From positions 1 to 64,000 of the forward strand of contig JAFLDO010000022.1 of the NCBI GenBank assembly GCA_017302455.1: a stretch of 64,000 nucleotides of DNA. Reading direction: 5' to 3'. This DNA comes from Accumulibacter sp. (lineage in GTDB: Bacteria > Pseudomonadota > Gammaproteobacteria > Burkholderiales > Rhodocyclaceae). The first letter of the stretch is position 1, and each line of letters starts with the position of its first letter. The translations under genes and the position numbers were made by a program. Positions 52,713-61,819 of this stretch are shown in pieces. A model generated the notes under the pieces. That model was given only the letters and a program-made list of their open reading frames with translations, was not told the DNA's origin and searched no databases.

Positions 52713-53441
52713 ATGATTTCGATGAACAAGGTCAGCAAGCATTACGGCGCCTTCCAGGTTCTCACCGACTGCACGACGCAGGTCCAGAAGGGCGAAGTGA
52801 TCGTCGTCTGCGGGCCCTCGGGTTCGGGCAAGTCGACGCTGATCAAGTGCGTCAATGGCCTCGAGCCCTTCCAGAGCGGTGAGATCATCGTCAATGGGGT
52901 GTCGGTCGGCGCCCCCGCAACCAATCTCTCCAAGCTGCGTTCGACGGTCGGCATGGTCTTCCAGAACTTCGAACTCTTCCCTCATATGAGCATCATCGAC
53001 AACCTGAGCATTGCCCAGCTCAAGGTGCTCGGGCGCAACCAGGAGCAGGCGCGCGAGAAGGGTTACAAGTTGCTCGACCGGGTTGGCCTGCGCGAGCAGG
53101 CGGAGAAATACCCGGGCCAGCTTTCCGGCGGCCAGCAGCAGCGCGTGGCGATCGCCAGGGCGTTGGCGATGGACCCGATCTGCATGCTTTTCGACGAGCC
53201 GACGTCGGCGCTCGACCCCGAGATGGTCAACGAGGTCCTCGACGTGATGACCGAACTGGCCAAGGAAGGGATGACCATGATGTGCGTCACGCATGAGATG
53301 GGCTTTGCGAAGCGGGTCGCCAGCCGGGTGATCTTCATGGATCAGGGGCGGATCGTCGAGGATGACAGCAAGGAGGCTTTCTTCGAGCATGCGCGCTCGG
53401 AGCGCGCGCAACAGTTCCTCGCCAAGATCCTGCACCACTGA
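52713..53441 (+). CDS. gltL: Glutamate/aspartate ABC transporter ATP-binding protein
   Basis: A 242-residue ATPase. Walker [19 protein letters not shown] is near residue 33, the signature [15 protein letters not shown] near 137, Walker [16 protein letters not shown] near 158, and the switch histidine in VTHEMGFA. Length and sequence are those of polar amino acid uptake ATPases. The ATG at 52713 has AGAGGAGATTT upstream; starting at 52686 would add nine unrelated residues. Confidence 0.95.
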   Translation: MISMNKVSKHYGAFQVLTDCTTQVQKGEVIVVCGPSGSGKSTLIKCVNGLEPFQSGEIIVNGVSVGAPATNLSKLRSTVGMVFQNFELFPHMSIIDNLSIAQLKVLGRNQEQAREKGYKLLDRVGLREQAEKYPGQLSGGQQQRVAIARALAMDPICMLFDEPTSALDPEMVNEVLDVMTELAKEGMTMMCVTHEMGFAKRVASRVIFMDQGRIVEDDSKEAFFEHARSERAQQFLAKILHH

Positions 53442-53456
53442 AGCCGCTGGAGAGGG

Positions 53457-56400
53457 ATGGCCATGGTCAGCGAATCCGCCCAGAACCTGCGCCGCAACCT
53501 GCGCGAAATCTCCGAACACCAGAATCTGTCGCTGCCGCTCCGCGAGTATCTCGAATCCTATTTCGCCGATGTCGAGCTGAGCGACGCCAGCGACGCGAGC
53601 CCGGAAGAGCTTCTCGGCGCCGCCCTGCAGCACTTTCGCCTTGGCGAACTGCGACAGCCGGGGCAGGCCGGGGTGGCCCTCTACACGCCGGACTTCGACC
53701 GCCACGGCTGGCATTCCCCGCACACGGTGATCGATGTCGTGACCGACGACATGCCCTTCCTCGTCGATTCGATCACCATGGTTGTCTATCGCCATGGCTT
53801 GGTGATCCATCGTCTGGTGCATCCCCTGCTCGGTGCCGAGCGCGATGGCGACGGCAAGCTGCAGCGCGCGCTGCCGCGTGGCGCCGCCGGCAGCCGGCCG
53901 GAATCGTGGATCCACATCGAGATCGACCGTGTCGGCGATGGCGAGTTGATCGACGGCCTGCGCCATGAGATCGCCGCCGTTCTCGGCGACGTGCGTGCCG
54001 CCGTCGACGATGGTGCAACGATGCAGCAGCGGATGCACGAGGGGCATGCGGAGCTGATGACAGCGCCGGTCGCCGAGAGCGACGAAGCGGCCGCCTATCT
54101 GCAATGGATCGCCGCCAACAACCTGGTTTTTCTCGGTTACGCGGACTACCGGGCTGCCCCTGGCGAGAGTACGCTCGCACGTGTCCCCGGCAATAGTCTC
54201 GGCATTCTCCGCGACGCCGATCATCCCGGCTTCGGCCGCTGCCTGGCGGGGATTCCCGGTGCCGTTGCCGAACTCGCCAAAGACCCCTTGCCGCTGATCC
54301 TGGTCAAGGCCGATGCGCGCGCGACCGTTCATCGCGCGGCCTATCTGGATTTCATCGGCGTCAAGCGCTACGACGCCAGCGGCAACATCGTCGGACTGCG
54401 CGCTTTCGTCGGCCTCTATACGGCGCACGTCTACCATGTGACGGCGACCGAGATCCCGCTGCTGCGGCGCAAGATTGCCGCCGTGCGTGAAGCGATCGGC
54501 TTCCTGCCGCGCAGCCATCGCGACAAGACGCTGATCAACGTCCTCGAAACCTACCCGCGCGATGAACTGATCGAGATCGATCGCGAGGACCTGATGCGCA
54601 TCGCCCGCGGCATCGTCTCGGTGTACGAACGCGAGCGGGTACGCATCTTCCTGCGCAACGACGCCTGGGGACGCTACGTTTCGGCGATTGTCTATATGCC
54701 GCGCGATCGTTTCGACACCTCGGTGCGCGAGCGGATTTCGGCGCTGCTTGACGACACCCTCGCCGCCGAGCGCGTCGACTTCTTCATCATGCTCGGCGAG
54801 GCGCGACTGGCGCGCCTGCATTTCATCGCCCGCACACCGGTTGGCAGCCGCTACCGCTACGATGCCGAGGCGATCGAACGACAGGTGGCACGCATCGTTC
54901 GCGGCTGGGCTGACGAACTGAAGCAGAACCTCGTCGGGCATTTCGGCGAGGAGCGCGGCAATGCGCTGCTGCGTCGCTATTCGCTCGAACTGCCCCTGTC
55001 TTACCAGGAACGGGTCACGCCGGCCTCGGCGGTGTCGGACCTCGAGCGCCTCGAAGCCGCCGAAGGGAGCGGCCGGGTCGAAGTCAAGCTGAGCGCCACG
55101 CAAGCCGATGACGGGTCGCACCAGCATCTCAAGCTTTTTCGCCGCGGTCGCCCGCGGCCCCTGTCGGCGATCCTGCCGATACTCGAGAACATGGGGCTGA
55201 CGGTGCTTTCCGAGCAGCCGTTCAGTTTACCGAAGAGCGACCTCCATATCGCCGATTTTGCCGTGCTCCTGCCCGACCCGGCGGCGCTTGACGAGGACGC
55301 GACGCGCCAGTCCTTTGTCGCCTTGCTCGAAAACCTGTTGCGTGAGCAGGCGGAGAACGACGGTTTCAACCGCCTGGTCCTGCTGGCCGGCCTCGACGGA
55401 CGGCAGATCAGCATCCTGCGCGCTTACAGCCGTTACCTGCGGCAGGCCGGGCTGCCGTTCAGCCAGGCCTACGTCGAGCGCTGCCTGGCGACCCATTTCG
55501 CGATCACGCGCCGATTGATGGCCTTGTTCGAGGCGCGCTTTTCGCCGGCGCACGACGATGCTCTCGCCAAGGCACTGGTCGACGAGCTGAACATGGCGCT
55601 CCTGCAGGTCGCCAATCCCGACGACGACCGCATCCTTTCCGCCCTGCAGACGGTAATCGAAGCGACGCTGCGGACCAACGTCTATCAAGCCGGCAGCGAC
55701 GGCCAGTCCAAGCGCTACCTGTCGTTCAAGTTTTCGTCCAGAGACATCCCCTTCCTGCCCGCGCCCGCACCGCTGTACGAGATCTTCGTCTACAGCGAGC
55801 GCGTCGAGGGCGTGCACCTGCGCGGTGCGCGCGTCGCGCGCGGCGGTCTGCGCTGGTCCGACCGCATGGAGGATTTCCGCACGGAAGTGCTAGGTCTCGT
55901 CAAGGCGCAGATGGTCAAGAACGCCGTCATCGTTCCGCTCGGATCGAAGGGCGGCTTCGTCTGCAAGCGCCTGCCATCGGCCGCTGACCGGGAAGCCTTT
56001 CAGGCCGAGGGAATCGCCTGCTATTCGACCTTCATTCGCGGCCTGCTGGATCTGACCGACAACCTGATCGATGGCCGCATCCAGCCACCGTCCGGGGTGC
56101 GGCGTCGTGATGGCGACGACCCTTACCTCGTCGTCGCTGCCGACAAGGGAACGGCGACCTTTTCGGATATCGCCAACGGCATCGCCATCGAGTACGGTTT
56201 CTGGCTTGGCGACGCCTTTGCTTCCGGCGGCTCGGTCGGCTACGACCACAAGAAAATGGGAATCACCGCCCGCGGTGCCTGGGAGGCGGTCAAACGCCAT
56301 TTCCGCGAGCTCGGTCTGGACACCCAGACGCAGGCCTTCAGCGTCGTCGGCATCGGTGACATGTCCGGCGACGTCTTCGGCAACGGCCTGTTGCTGTCGT

Positions 56401-58130
56401 CGCAAATCCGGCTGCTCGCCGCTTTTGACCACCGGCATCTCTTCCTCGACCCGTCGCCGGACCCCGAACGGAGCTTCGCCGAGCGGCAGCGCCTGTTCCT
56501 GCTGCCGCGTTCCTCCTGGGCCGACTACGACGCGACGCTGATTTCGGAAGGCGGCGCCATCTGGTCGCGCAGCGCCAAGTCGATCCCGCTGTCGCCGGAA
56601 GTGCGTGCCTGGCTGGGAACCGAGGCGACCCAGATGACTCCGCCCGAACTGATCAAGACCATCCTGCAGGCGCCGGTCGATCTGCTCTACAACGGCGGCA
56701 TCGGCACCTACGTCAAGGCCAGCGGGCAGAGCCACCAGGAGGCCAACGACCGTGCCAACGACATCCTGCGTGTCGATGCCAGCCAGTTGCGCGCGCGGGT
56801 CGTCGGCGAAGGCGGCAACCTCGGTCTGACCCAGAGGGGTCGGATCGAGTTTGCCCAGAACGGCGGCCGGATTTTCACCGACGCGATCGACAATTCGGCC
56901 GGAGTCGATTGTTCGGATCACGAAGTCAATATCAAGATTCTGCTCGCCGGCCTCGTCGGTCGCGGCGACATGACCGGCAAGCAGCGCGATGCCTTGCTCG
57001 CTTCGATGACCGACGAAGTGGGGCGCCTGGTCCTGATCGACAACTACCAGCAGACGCAGGCCATCGCGCTCGAAGCCGCGGCAGGAGCGGCGTTGATCGA
57101 CGTGCATGGGCGCCTCATCCGCAGCCTCGAGGCCAGAGGCGCGCTGCATCGCGGCATCGAGTTCCTGCCTGACGACAAGGGGCTCGCCGAGCGGGCGCAA
57201 CAGAAGCGGGGCCTGACGGCGCCCGAGATTGCCGTCCTCCTGGCCTACGCCAAGATCGCGCTGAAGGAAGCCATCCTGGCGTCCAGCCTGCCTGACAGCG
57301 AGGACGTTCATGATCTGCTCGTAAACTACTTCCCGGCCGCCCTCGTCGCGCATTGTCGCGAGTTGCTGCCGGCACATCCGCTGAAGCGGGACATCATCAC
57401 GACCCAACTCGTCAATCGCCTGGTCAACCGCATGGGAACGACCTTCGTCATGCAGGTGGCCGACGAGACCGGCGCCGCACCGGCGCAGGTGGCCGGCGCG
57501 TGGTACGCGGCGAGCAGCGTGCTGGACGGCGAAGCGCTGTGGTGCGAGATCGAGTCGCTCGACCTGATCGTCGACGCCAGCCGGCAGATGGAGCTGATGG
57601 CCGGGCTGCGCGCCATGACGCTGGCCGCCACCCGGCTCCTCCTGACGCAGCACCTGGCGGGTGCGACGATCGGCCGCTTGCTGGCCGACTACCGCCCGGC
57701 GGTCGGCGCCGCCATTGACCGCATTCGCTGCGGCCAGACCGGTGCGCAGGCGATTACCGCACTCATCGAGGAACGTTCTGCGATCGTCGCCGCGTTCGAT
57801 CTGGTCAATCTCGCGCGCGTTTGCGGCAAGCCGCTGAACGTCGTCGCCGACGCGCTGGGGAACCTGGCAGCGCAGATCGATCTGGACTGGTTGGGCGGCG
57901 CCGTCAACCACCTGCCGGCCGGCAACCGCTGGCAGGCGCGCGCGCGCGCGCAGCTCACCAGCGACCTCTCGGCGTTGCGGCAGCATCTCCTGGGGCAGGT
58001 TCTCGCCGGCAGCCTGCCGGCCACCGGCGCTGCGCACGCCGTGCTCGACGAGATCAAGAGCAATGAGCCGCAGGACCTGGCCATGCTCTCGGCGGGCCTG
58101 GCGGAGATCCGGCGGCTGCTGGCCTCCTGA
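53457..58130 (+). CDS. gdhB: NAD-specific glutamate dehydrogenase, large (about 170 kDa) type
   Basis: A 1557-residue catabolic enzyme that oxidises glutamate to 2-oxoglutarate and ammonia with NAD. The long N-terminal regulatory part contains ACT-like segments. The catalytic part carries IVPLGSKGGFVCKRLP near residue 825, DKGTATFSDIANGIAIEYGF near 900, and the NAD-binding GIGDMSGDVFGNGLLLSSQI near 965. The C-terminal helical region is complete. Family length is about 1560-1620. It lies 15 bases after gltL and closes a glutamate-uptake and breakdown operon. The ATG at 53463 is a good alternative start. Confidence 0.95.
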   Translation: MAMVSESAQNLRRNLREISEHQNLSLPLREYLESYFADVELSDASDASPEELLGAALQHFRLGELRQPGQAGVALYTPDFDRHGWHSPHTVIDVVTDDMPFLVDSITMVVYRHGLVIHRLVHPLLGAERDGDGKLQRALPRGAAGSRPESWIHIEIDRVGDGELIDGLRHEIAAVLGDVRAAVDDGATMQQRMHEGHAELMTAPVAESDEAAAYLQWIAANNLVFLGYADYRAAPGESTLARVPGNSLGILRDADHPGFGRCLAGIPGAVAELAKDPLPLILVKADARATVHRAAYLDFIGVKRYDASGNIVGLRAFVGLYTAHVYHVTATEIPLLRRKIAAVREAIGFLPRSHRDKTLINVLETYPRDELIEIDREDLMRIARGIVSVYERERVRIFLRNDAWGRYVSAIVYMPRDRFDTSVRERISALLDDTLAAERVDFFIMLGEARLARLHFIARTPVGSRYRYDAEAIERQVARIVRGWADELKQNLVGHFGEERGNALLRRYSLELPLSYQERVTPASAVSDLERLEAAEGSGRVEVKLSATQADDGSHQHLKLFRRGRPRPLSAILPILENMGLTVLSEQPFSLPKSDLHIADFAVLLPDPAALDEDATRQSFVALLENLLREQAENDGFNRLVLLAGLDGRQISILRAYSRYLRQAGLPFSQAYVERCLATHFAITRRLMALFEARFSPAHDDALAKALVDELNMALLQVANPDDDRILSALQTVIEATLRTNVYQAGSDGQSKRYLSFKFSSRDIPFLPAPAPLYEIFVYSERVEGVHLRGARVARGGLRWSDRMEDFRTEVLGLVKAQMVKNAVIVPLGSKGGFVCKRLPSAADREAFQAEGIACYSTFIRGLLDLTDNLIDGRIQPPSGVRRRDGDDPYLVVAADKGTATFSDIANGIAIEYGFWLGDAFASGGSVGYDHKKMGITARGAWEAVKRHFRELGLDTQTQAFSVVGIGDMSGDVFGNGLLLSSQIRLLAAFDHRHLFLDPSPDPERSFAERQRLFLLPRSSWADYDATLISEGGAIWSRSAKSIPLSPEVRAWLGTEATQMTPPELIKTILQAPVDLLYNGGIGTYVKASGQSHQEANDRANDILRVDASQLRARVVGEGGNLGLTQRGRIEFAQNGGRIFTDAIDNSAGVDCSDHEVNIKILLAGLVGRGDMTGKQRDALLASMTDEVGRLVLIDNYQQTQAIALEAAAGAALIDVHGRLIRSLEARGALHRGIEFLPDDKGLAERAQQKRGLTAPEIAVLLAYAKIALKEAILASSLPDSEDVHDLLVNYFPAALVAHCRELLPAHPLKRDIITTQLVNRLVNRMGTTFVMQVADETGAAPAQVAGAWYAASSVLDGEALWCEIESLDLIVDASRQMELMAGLRAMTLAATRLLLTQHLAGATIGRLLADYRPAVGAAIDRIRCGQTGAQAITALIEERSAIVAAFDLVNLARVCGKPLNVVADALGNLAAQIDLDWLGGAVNHLPAGNRWQARARAQLTSDLSALRQHLLGQVLAGSLPATGAAHAVLDEIKSNEPQDLAMLSAGLAEIRRLLAS

Positions 58131-58309
58131 CGTCGCCGGCGAGCGGGTGTCGGCCCTGATGACCCTTGGAGACACGGCCAGCGTCGCCATGAGCAAACTC
58201 GGACGGAAGCGCGAGACGCAGGAGAGCAAAGCGGCAAAGCCGCAAAGCCGCAAGCCGCGATTGCGGGTAAAATCGAGCCTTCGCGTCGCCCCTCGACTCT
58301 CTTCCGTAA

Positions 58310-60823
58310 GTGTCTACCAAGAACAGAACATCGGCGCCCAGGACACGTTCCGGTGCTTCCGGCACGTCGGTCTCGCCTGACTCGCGCGCAAGAGCGGTCC
58401 TGGAGGCAGGTGGCTATCGTGAGGCGATAGAACTCTACAAGGGCTTGCTCAAGCAGGAGCGCCGATCCGAGTGGCTTGATGGGCTGGCGGCGAGCTATGC
58501 CGGTCGGGCTGACGAATTGGCGAGCAAGGGCATGCTGCCGGAGGCGCTGGTGGTGTGGCGCAATCGATCGAGTCTGTGCGGCAAGCCGCTGGCCGAAGGA
58601 CCCTATGTCGAGTGGTTGCTGCGCGCAGGTGAACACCACGCAGCGCTGGGCTTGCTGACGACGGTCGGCGATCTTCCGGCGACCACGGGCACAGACCTCG
58701 AGACGCGTCTGGCCGCCGTGGCGCTGACCGCGCCGGACAGCGCGCTGGCGCAACTCGCAGCCGACAGTCCGCTGCGCCGACATCGTGCTGCGGCCCTCGC
58801 GGCCCTAGCCGCGTGCTGCGGGGGCGATGCGGCTGACCTCGACGAGCAACTGCGTGCCATCCCTTTTCGCTCCCCGTATCGCGATCTGCGTCTGATCCTC
58901 AAGGCGCTCCTGCTGGCCGGCGGCAATGCCTCCCGGGCAGGCGAGTTGATTGCCCGTGTGCCCGCGGACGGCCCTTTCGAAAAGCTCGCGGCCGTCGTAC
59001 GCGCTGGCGTCCTGCCCGGTACACGCTGGCTTTCGGCGCTTCTCGATCTCGACGAAGACGGCCGGTTGTTGTTGCTGGAAATCAAGGGTTGTCCGGAGAA
59101 CAGGCGCTCGTTGCTGCTTGATGTGGCGGAGTTCGCCAAGGTCGGCATGCCACCGGCGCCGGCCAGGGTTGTTGAGCTCCTGCTGCGCCGCAATCGCAAC
59201 TTGCCGGCCACGGCGGCCAGACTGTGCCGCCGTCTGTTGCCCTATGCCGACAAACGCCTGGACGAATACCGGAGTGCGTTCGGTCCGCTTGGCGCAGCGG
59301 AAGGCGAGAGCATCCTGGCCCTCGCCGCCGAACTCCGGAGGGCTCCCGAGCGGAGTGAAAGGCACTGGCTGCGCGCCGCCGTCCTGTTTTCGACGCGGGA
59401 AAGCGCGCCGCTGCAAGCTGCCTTGATCCTGCGCCATCTCTTCGACCTGATCGTTGGCAATGACGACGCGTCGGACTTCGATGACGAGTGCACCGGATGG
59501 CTGGAGCGCAGCCTTGAACTGGACCCGGAAGACCGCGATACTCACCTCAAGCTGATCAGAATCCACCGCCAGGCCCAGGATCTGAAAGCGGCGCGTGCGG
59601 CGATGGAGACGGCGCTGGCGCGCTTTGCCAACGATTCGGCAGTATTGCTCGAAGCCGTCGAAATAGCGCTGGCCGGCAATGCGTTCAAGAAAGCGGTGAC
59701 CCTGGCCAAGCGTCTGCTCGAAATCGACCCGATCAACTCGCAGGCGCGGGCAGTGATCGGTCAGGCGCACCTGTCGCATGCACGCAAACAGATCCGTGCG
59801 GGTCGCCCGGACATGGCAGTCAAGGAACTCGACCTCGCCGACGAGTGGCTCGCGTCACCGAATGAACGCCGCCTGAGCAAGTTGTTGCGAGGACTGAGCG
59901 CCAGCGATGCGAGGGCTACAGCGCTGCTGCGGGAAGCCGTTGTCGAACTGGGAGGGCATCTCCTCGCCTCCTTCCATCTCATGTTCGAGAGCATTCGCAT
60001 CGGTAGGCCGGGCACGGCCGAGCTGCAGCGGGCCGCGATCAGTCTGTCGGGAACGCCCGTTGATCGAGAAGTCCTCGCCGTCATGCAGGCGATCAACGTG
60101 CTTGGCAAATCCGAAAAGCGGGCATTGGGGACTGTCCTCGACACTCTGCGGGAACCATTGAAATACGCTGCCGATGGCGATTTCAGTGAGTCGGAACGTA
60201 TCTCGATCTGCGAGACCCTGCTGCGCCGGGGTGAACGTATGCTCCTCCTGGCGTATGCCGATGTCGGTTTGCAGCGTTGGCCTGAGCGACCGGTGTTCGT
60301 CTACCTGACGACCTTCGCGAAGCACGGTCCTGCGGCGTTGTTCGCCATGTCGGCACGCGAGAAAGCGGCCCTGGAACGTGCTCTGGAAAAGGCATCCCGT
60401 GACGGTGATCAGCGCACGGTATTGCGAATCCGTGAACTGATCGAGCCAGCGGACTTCGATCAGGGTGACGATCCTGACGACGTCGTTGATCTGGATGCTT
60501 TCGATCATCCGGGCGAGGCTCTGTTCGAGAATCCGCGCGCGCTCTTGGAAATGATGATCTCGCTCGGCAACGAACAGGGCTTGATCAACATGGCTCGCGA
60601 CATCGTGTCTGCCGGCGAGTTTCGCCGGCTGGAACTTGCCGCCGGCGGCGATCGGAGGAAGCTGGCCCGCATGCTGATCGATCATCTGGTTGAAGTGGCG
60701 CCGCGTCTGCCCGCGGCCCGCTCGCCTGACAAAGCGGCCAAGCCGGCGCCACGCGCTCCGCGATCTCCGCGAAACAAGGAACCGGTCCCGGATGATCGGC
60801 AGAAAGGGCTGTTCGATGATTGA
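58310..60823 (+). CDS. Large TPR-like helical-repeat protein of a chaperone operon
   Basis: An 837-residue, probably cytosolic protein made mostly of helical pairs. TPR-like repeats are clearest at 390-510 (LELDPEDRDTHLKLIRIHRQ, AAMETALARFANDSAVLLEA and LEIDPINSQARAVIGQAHLS). No signal peptide or membrane segment is seen; the C-terminus is acidic and then basic (KAAKPAPRAPRSPRNKEPVP, QKGLFDD). I cannot assign a function. The stop overlaps the J-like gene by eight bases, so it belongs to the same operon as GrpE- and Hsp70-like genes and is probably a substrate adaptor or client (inference). The start is GTG at 58310. Confidence 0.75.
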   Translation: MSTKNRTSAPRTRSGASGTSVSPDSRARAVLEAGGYREAIELYKGLLKQERRSEWLDGLAASYAGRADELASKGMLPEALVVWRNRSSLCGKPLAEGPYVEWLLRAGEHHAALGLLTTVGDLPATTGTDLETRLAAVALTAPDSALAQLAADSPLRRHRAAALAALAACCGGDAADLDEQLRAIPFRSPYRDLRLILKALLLAGGNASRAGELIARVPADGPFEKLAAVVRAGVLPGTRWLSALLDLDEDGRLLLLEIKGCPENRRSLLLDVAEFAKVGMPPAPARVVELLLRRNRNLPATAARLCRRLLPYADKRLDEYRSAFGPLGAAEGESILALAAELRRAPERSERHWLRAAVLFSTRESAPLQAALILRHLFDLIVGNDDASDFDDECTGWLERSLELDPEDRDTHLKLIRIHRQAQDLKAARAAMETALARFANDSAVLLEAVEIALAGNAFKKAVTLAKRLLEIDPINSQARAVIGQAHLSHARKQIRAGRPDMAVKELDLADEWLASPNERRLSKLLRGLSASDARATALLREAVVELGGHLLASFHLMFESIRIGRPGTAELQRAAISLSGTPVDREVLAVMQAINVLGKSEKRALGTVLDTLREPLKYAADGDFSESERISICETLLRRGERMLLLAYADVGLQRWPERPVFVYLTTFAKHGPAALFAMSAREKAALERALEKASRDGDQRTVLRIRELIEPADFDQGDDPDDVVDLDAFDHPGEALFENPRALLEMMISLGNEQGLINMARDIVSAGEFRRLELAAGGDRRKLARMLIDHLVEVAPRLPAARSPDKAAKPAPRAPRSPRNKEPVPDDRQKGLFDD

Positions 60824-61106
60824 CCCCTACCGCGTGCTTGGCGTCGCCCTGACCGCGGGTGACGAAGCCATTCGCGCCGCCTATCTGGCGGCTATTCGCG
60901 AGTCGCCACCTGAACGTGACCGCGAGCGTTTCGAGAGTGTGCGCACGGCCTATGAAGCGATCTGCAACTGTCGCCGGCGGATTGCGCACGAGTTGTTCGA
61001 CCATTCCAGCCCGACCGTGGACGATGTGCTGATCGCCATCAGCAGCGATTTTGTTCCGCAGTGTCCGACCGAGCGACGGCTGCTGCGGGTATTGGGCGCG
61101 AAATGA
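60816..61106 (+). CDS. J-domain-like co-chaperone lacking the HPD motif
   Basis: A 96-residue protein that starts MIDPYRVLGVALTAGDEAIR and continues AAYLAAIRESPPERDRERFE, SVRTAYEAICN. This is the shape of a J domain (helix II, loop, helix III). The loop reads SPPERD where the Hsp70-stimulating HPD triad would be, so both His and Asp are absent. HscC-associated J-like proteins that I recall carry H-P-P-E-R-D-P. The protein may dock to the Hsp70 without stimulating it normally. Its ATG overlaps the upstream stop, and its stop overlaps the GrpE-like start (ATGA). Confidence 0.75.
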   Translation: MIDPYRVLGVALTAGDEAIRAAYLAAIRESPPERDRERFESVRTAYEAICNCRRRIAHELFDHSSPTVDDVLIAISSDFVPQCPTERRLLRVLGAK

Positions 61107-61819
61107 ACCAGTCGCCGATCGTCCTCGACCCTGAGCAACGCGAGCGTCTCGTCGACGACTTCCGCGCCGGTCTCGAGCGAGCCGCAAGGCATGGTGAGCT
61201 TGAAGGCTTGCCGGAAGGTGAATCGGTCGGAGACCCGCAGACGGCGGTCGACCTCGCGACCCTGCTCAGCGAGATGGCCGTTCTGAAGAACGAGGTGCGG
61301 CTGCAGTCGCGGCAGTTCAAGAACACGCTCGAGGAGCTACGGCTTTTCGGCGACGACCTGCGTCAGCACGGCGAGCGACTGCAGCGCGATCTTGAGCGCG
61401 CGCGTGAGCAGGCCGCGTCTGTGCAGGGTCGGACCGAGCGCCAGTTCCTGCTCGCCCTGCTTGATCTGCGCGATCGACTGCAGAGTGGGGTTGACGCGGC
61501 AGGGCGGCCCCCATCGTCGTTTCTGACGCGTCTGGTGCCTGGTCCAACGCGCTTCGCTGCCAGCTTGGCAGAGGGGCAGCGGCTCACCCTGCAGCGCCTT
61601 GATGAGTTGCTCGCCAGTCATGGTGTACGGTCGCTGCAGGTGCTGGGCGAGACCCTCGATCCGCACCGAATGCGGGTGGTCGGCGTTGAAGCTGCCGCCG
61701 AGGCGGCCAACGTTGCGGATGGCACCGTCCTGCGCGAGGTACAGCGCGGGTTTCTCCACGAGGGCGAACTGTTGCGGGTTGCCCAGGTCATTGTCAGCAA
61801 GAAGGCGACCAGAACATGA
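61103..61819 (+). CDS. GrpE-like nucleotide exchange factor
   Basis: A 238-residue protein with a long N-terminal coil (LLSEMAVLKNEVRLQSRQFK, then a heptad-like EELRLFGDDLRQHGERLQRD) and a C-terminal beta region, LGETLDPHRMRVVGVEAAAE and DGTVLREVQRGFLHEGELLR, that resembles GrpE. It would exchange ADP for ATP on the Hsp70 encoded next. It is not the housekeeping grpE, since no dnaK-dnaJ pair follows and the N-terminus differs. Overlaps with both neighbours are four bases (ATGA). Confidence 0.8.
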   Translation: MNQSPIVLDPEQRERLVDDFRAGLERAARHGELEGLPEGESVGDPQTAVDLATLLSEMAVLKNEVRLQSRQFKNTLEELRLFGDDLRQHGERLQRDLERAREQAASVQGRTERQFLLALLDLRDRLQSGVDAAGRPPSSFLTRLVPGPTRFAASLAEGQRLTLQRLDELLASHGVRSLQVLGETLDPHRMRVVGVEAAAEAANVADGTVLREVQRGFLHEGELLRVAQVIVSKKATRT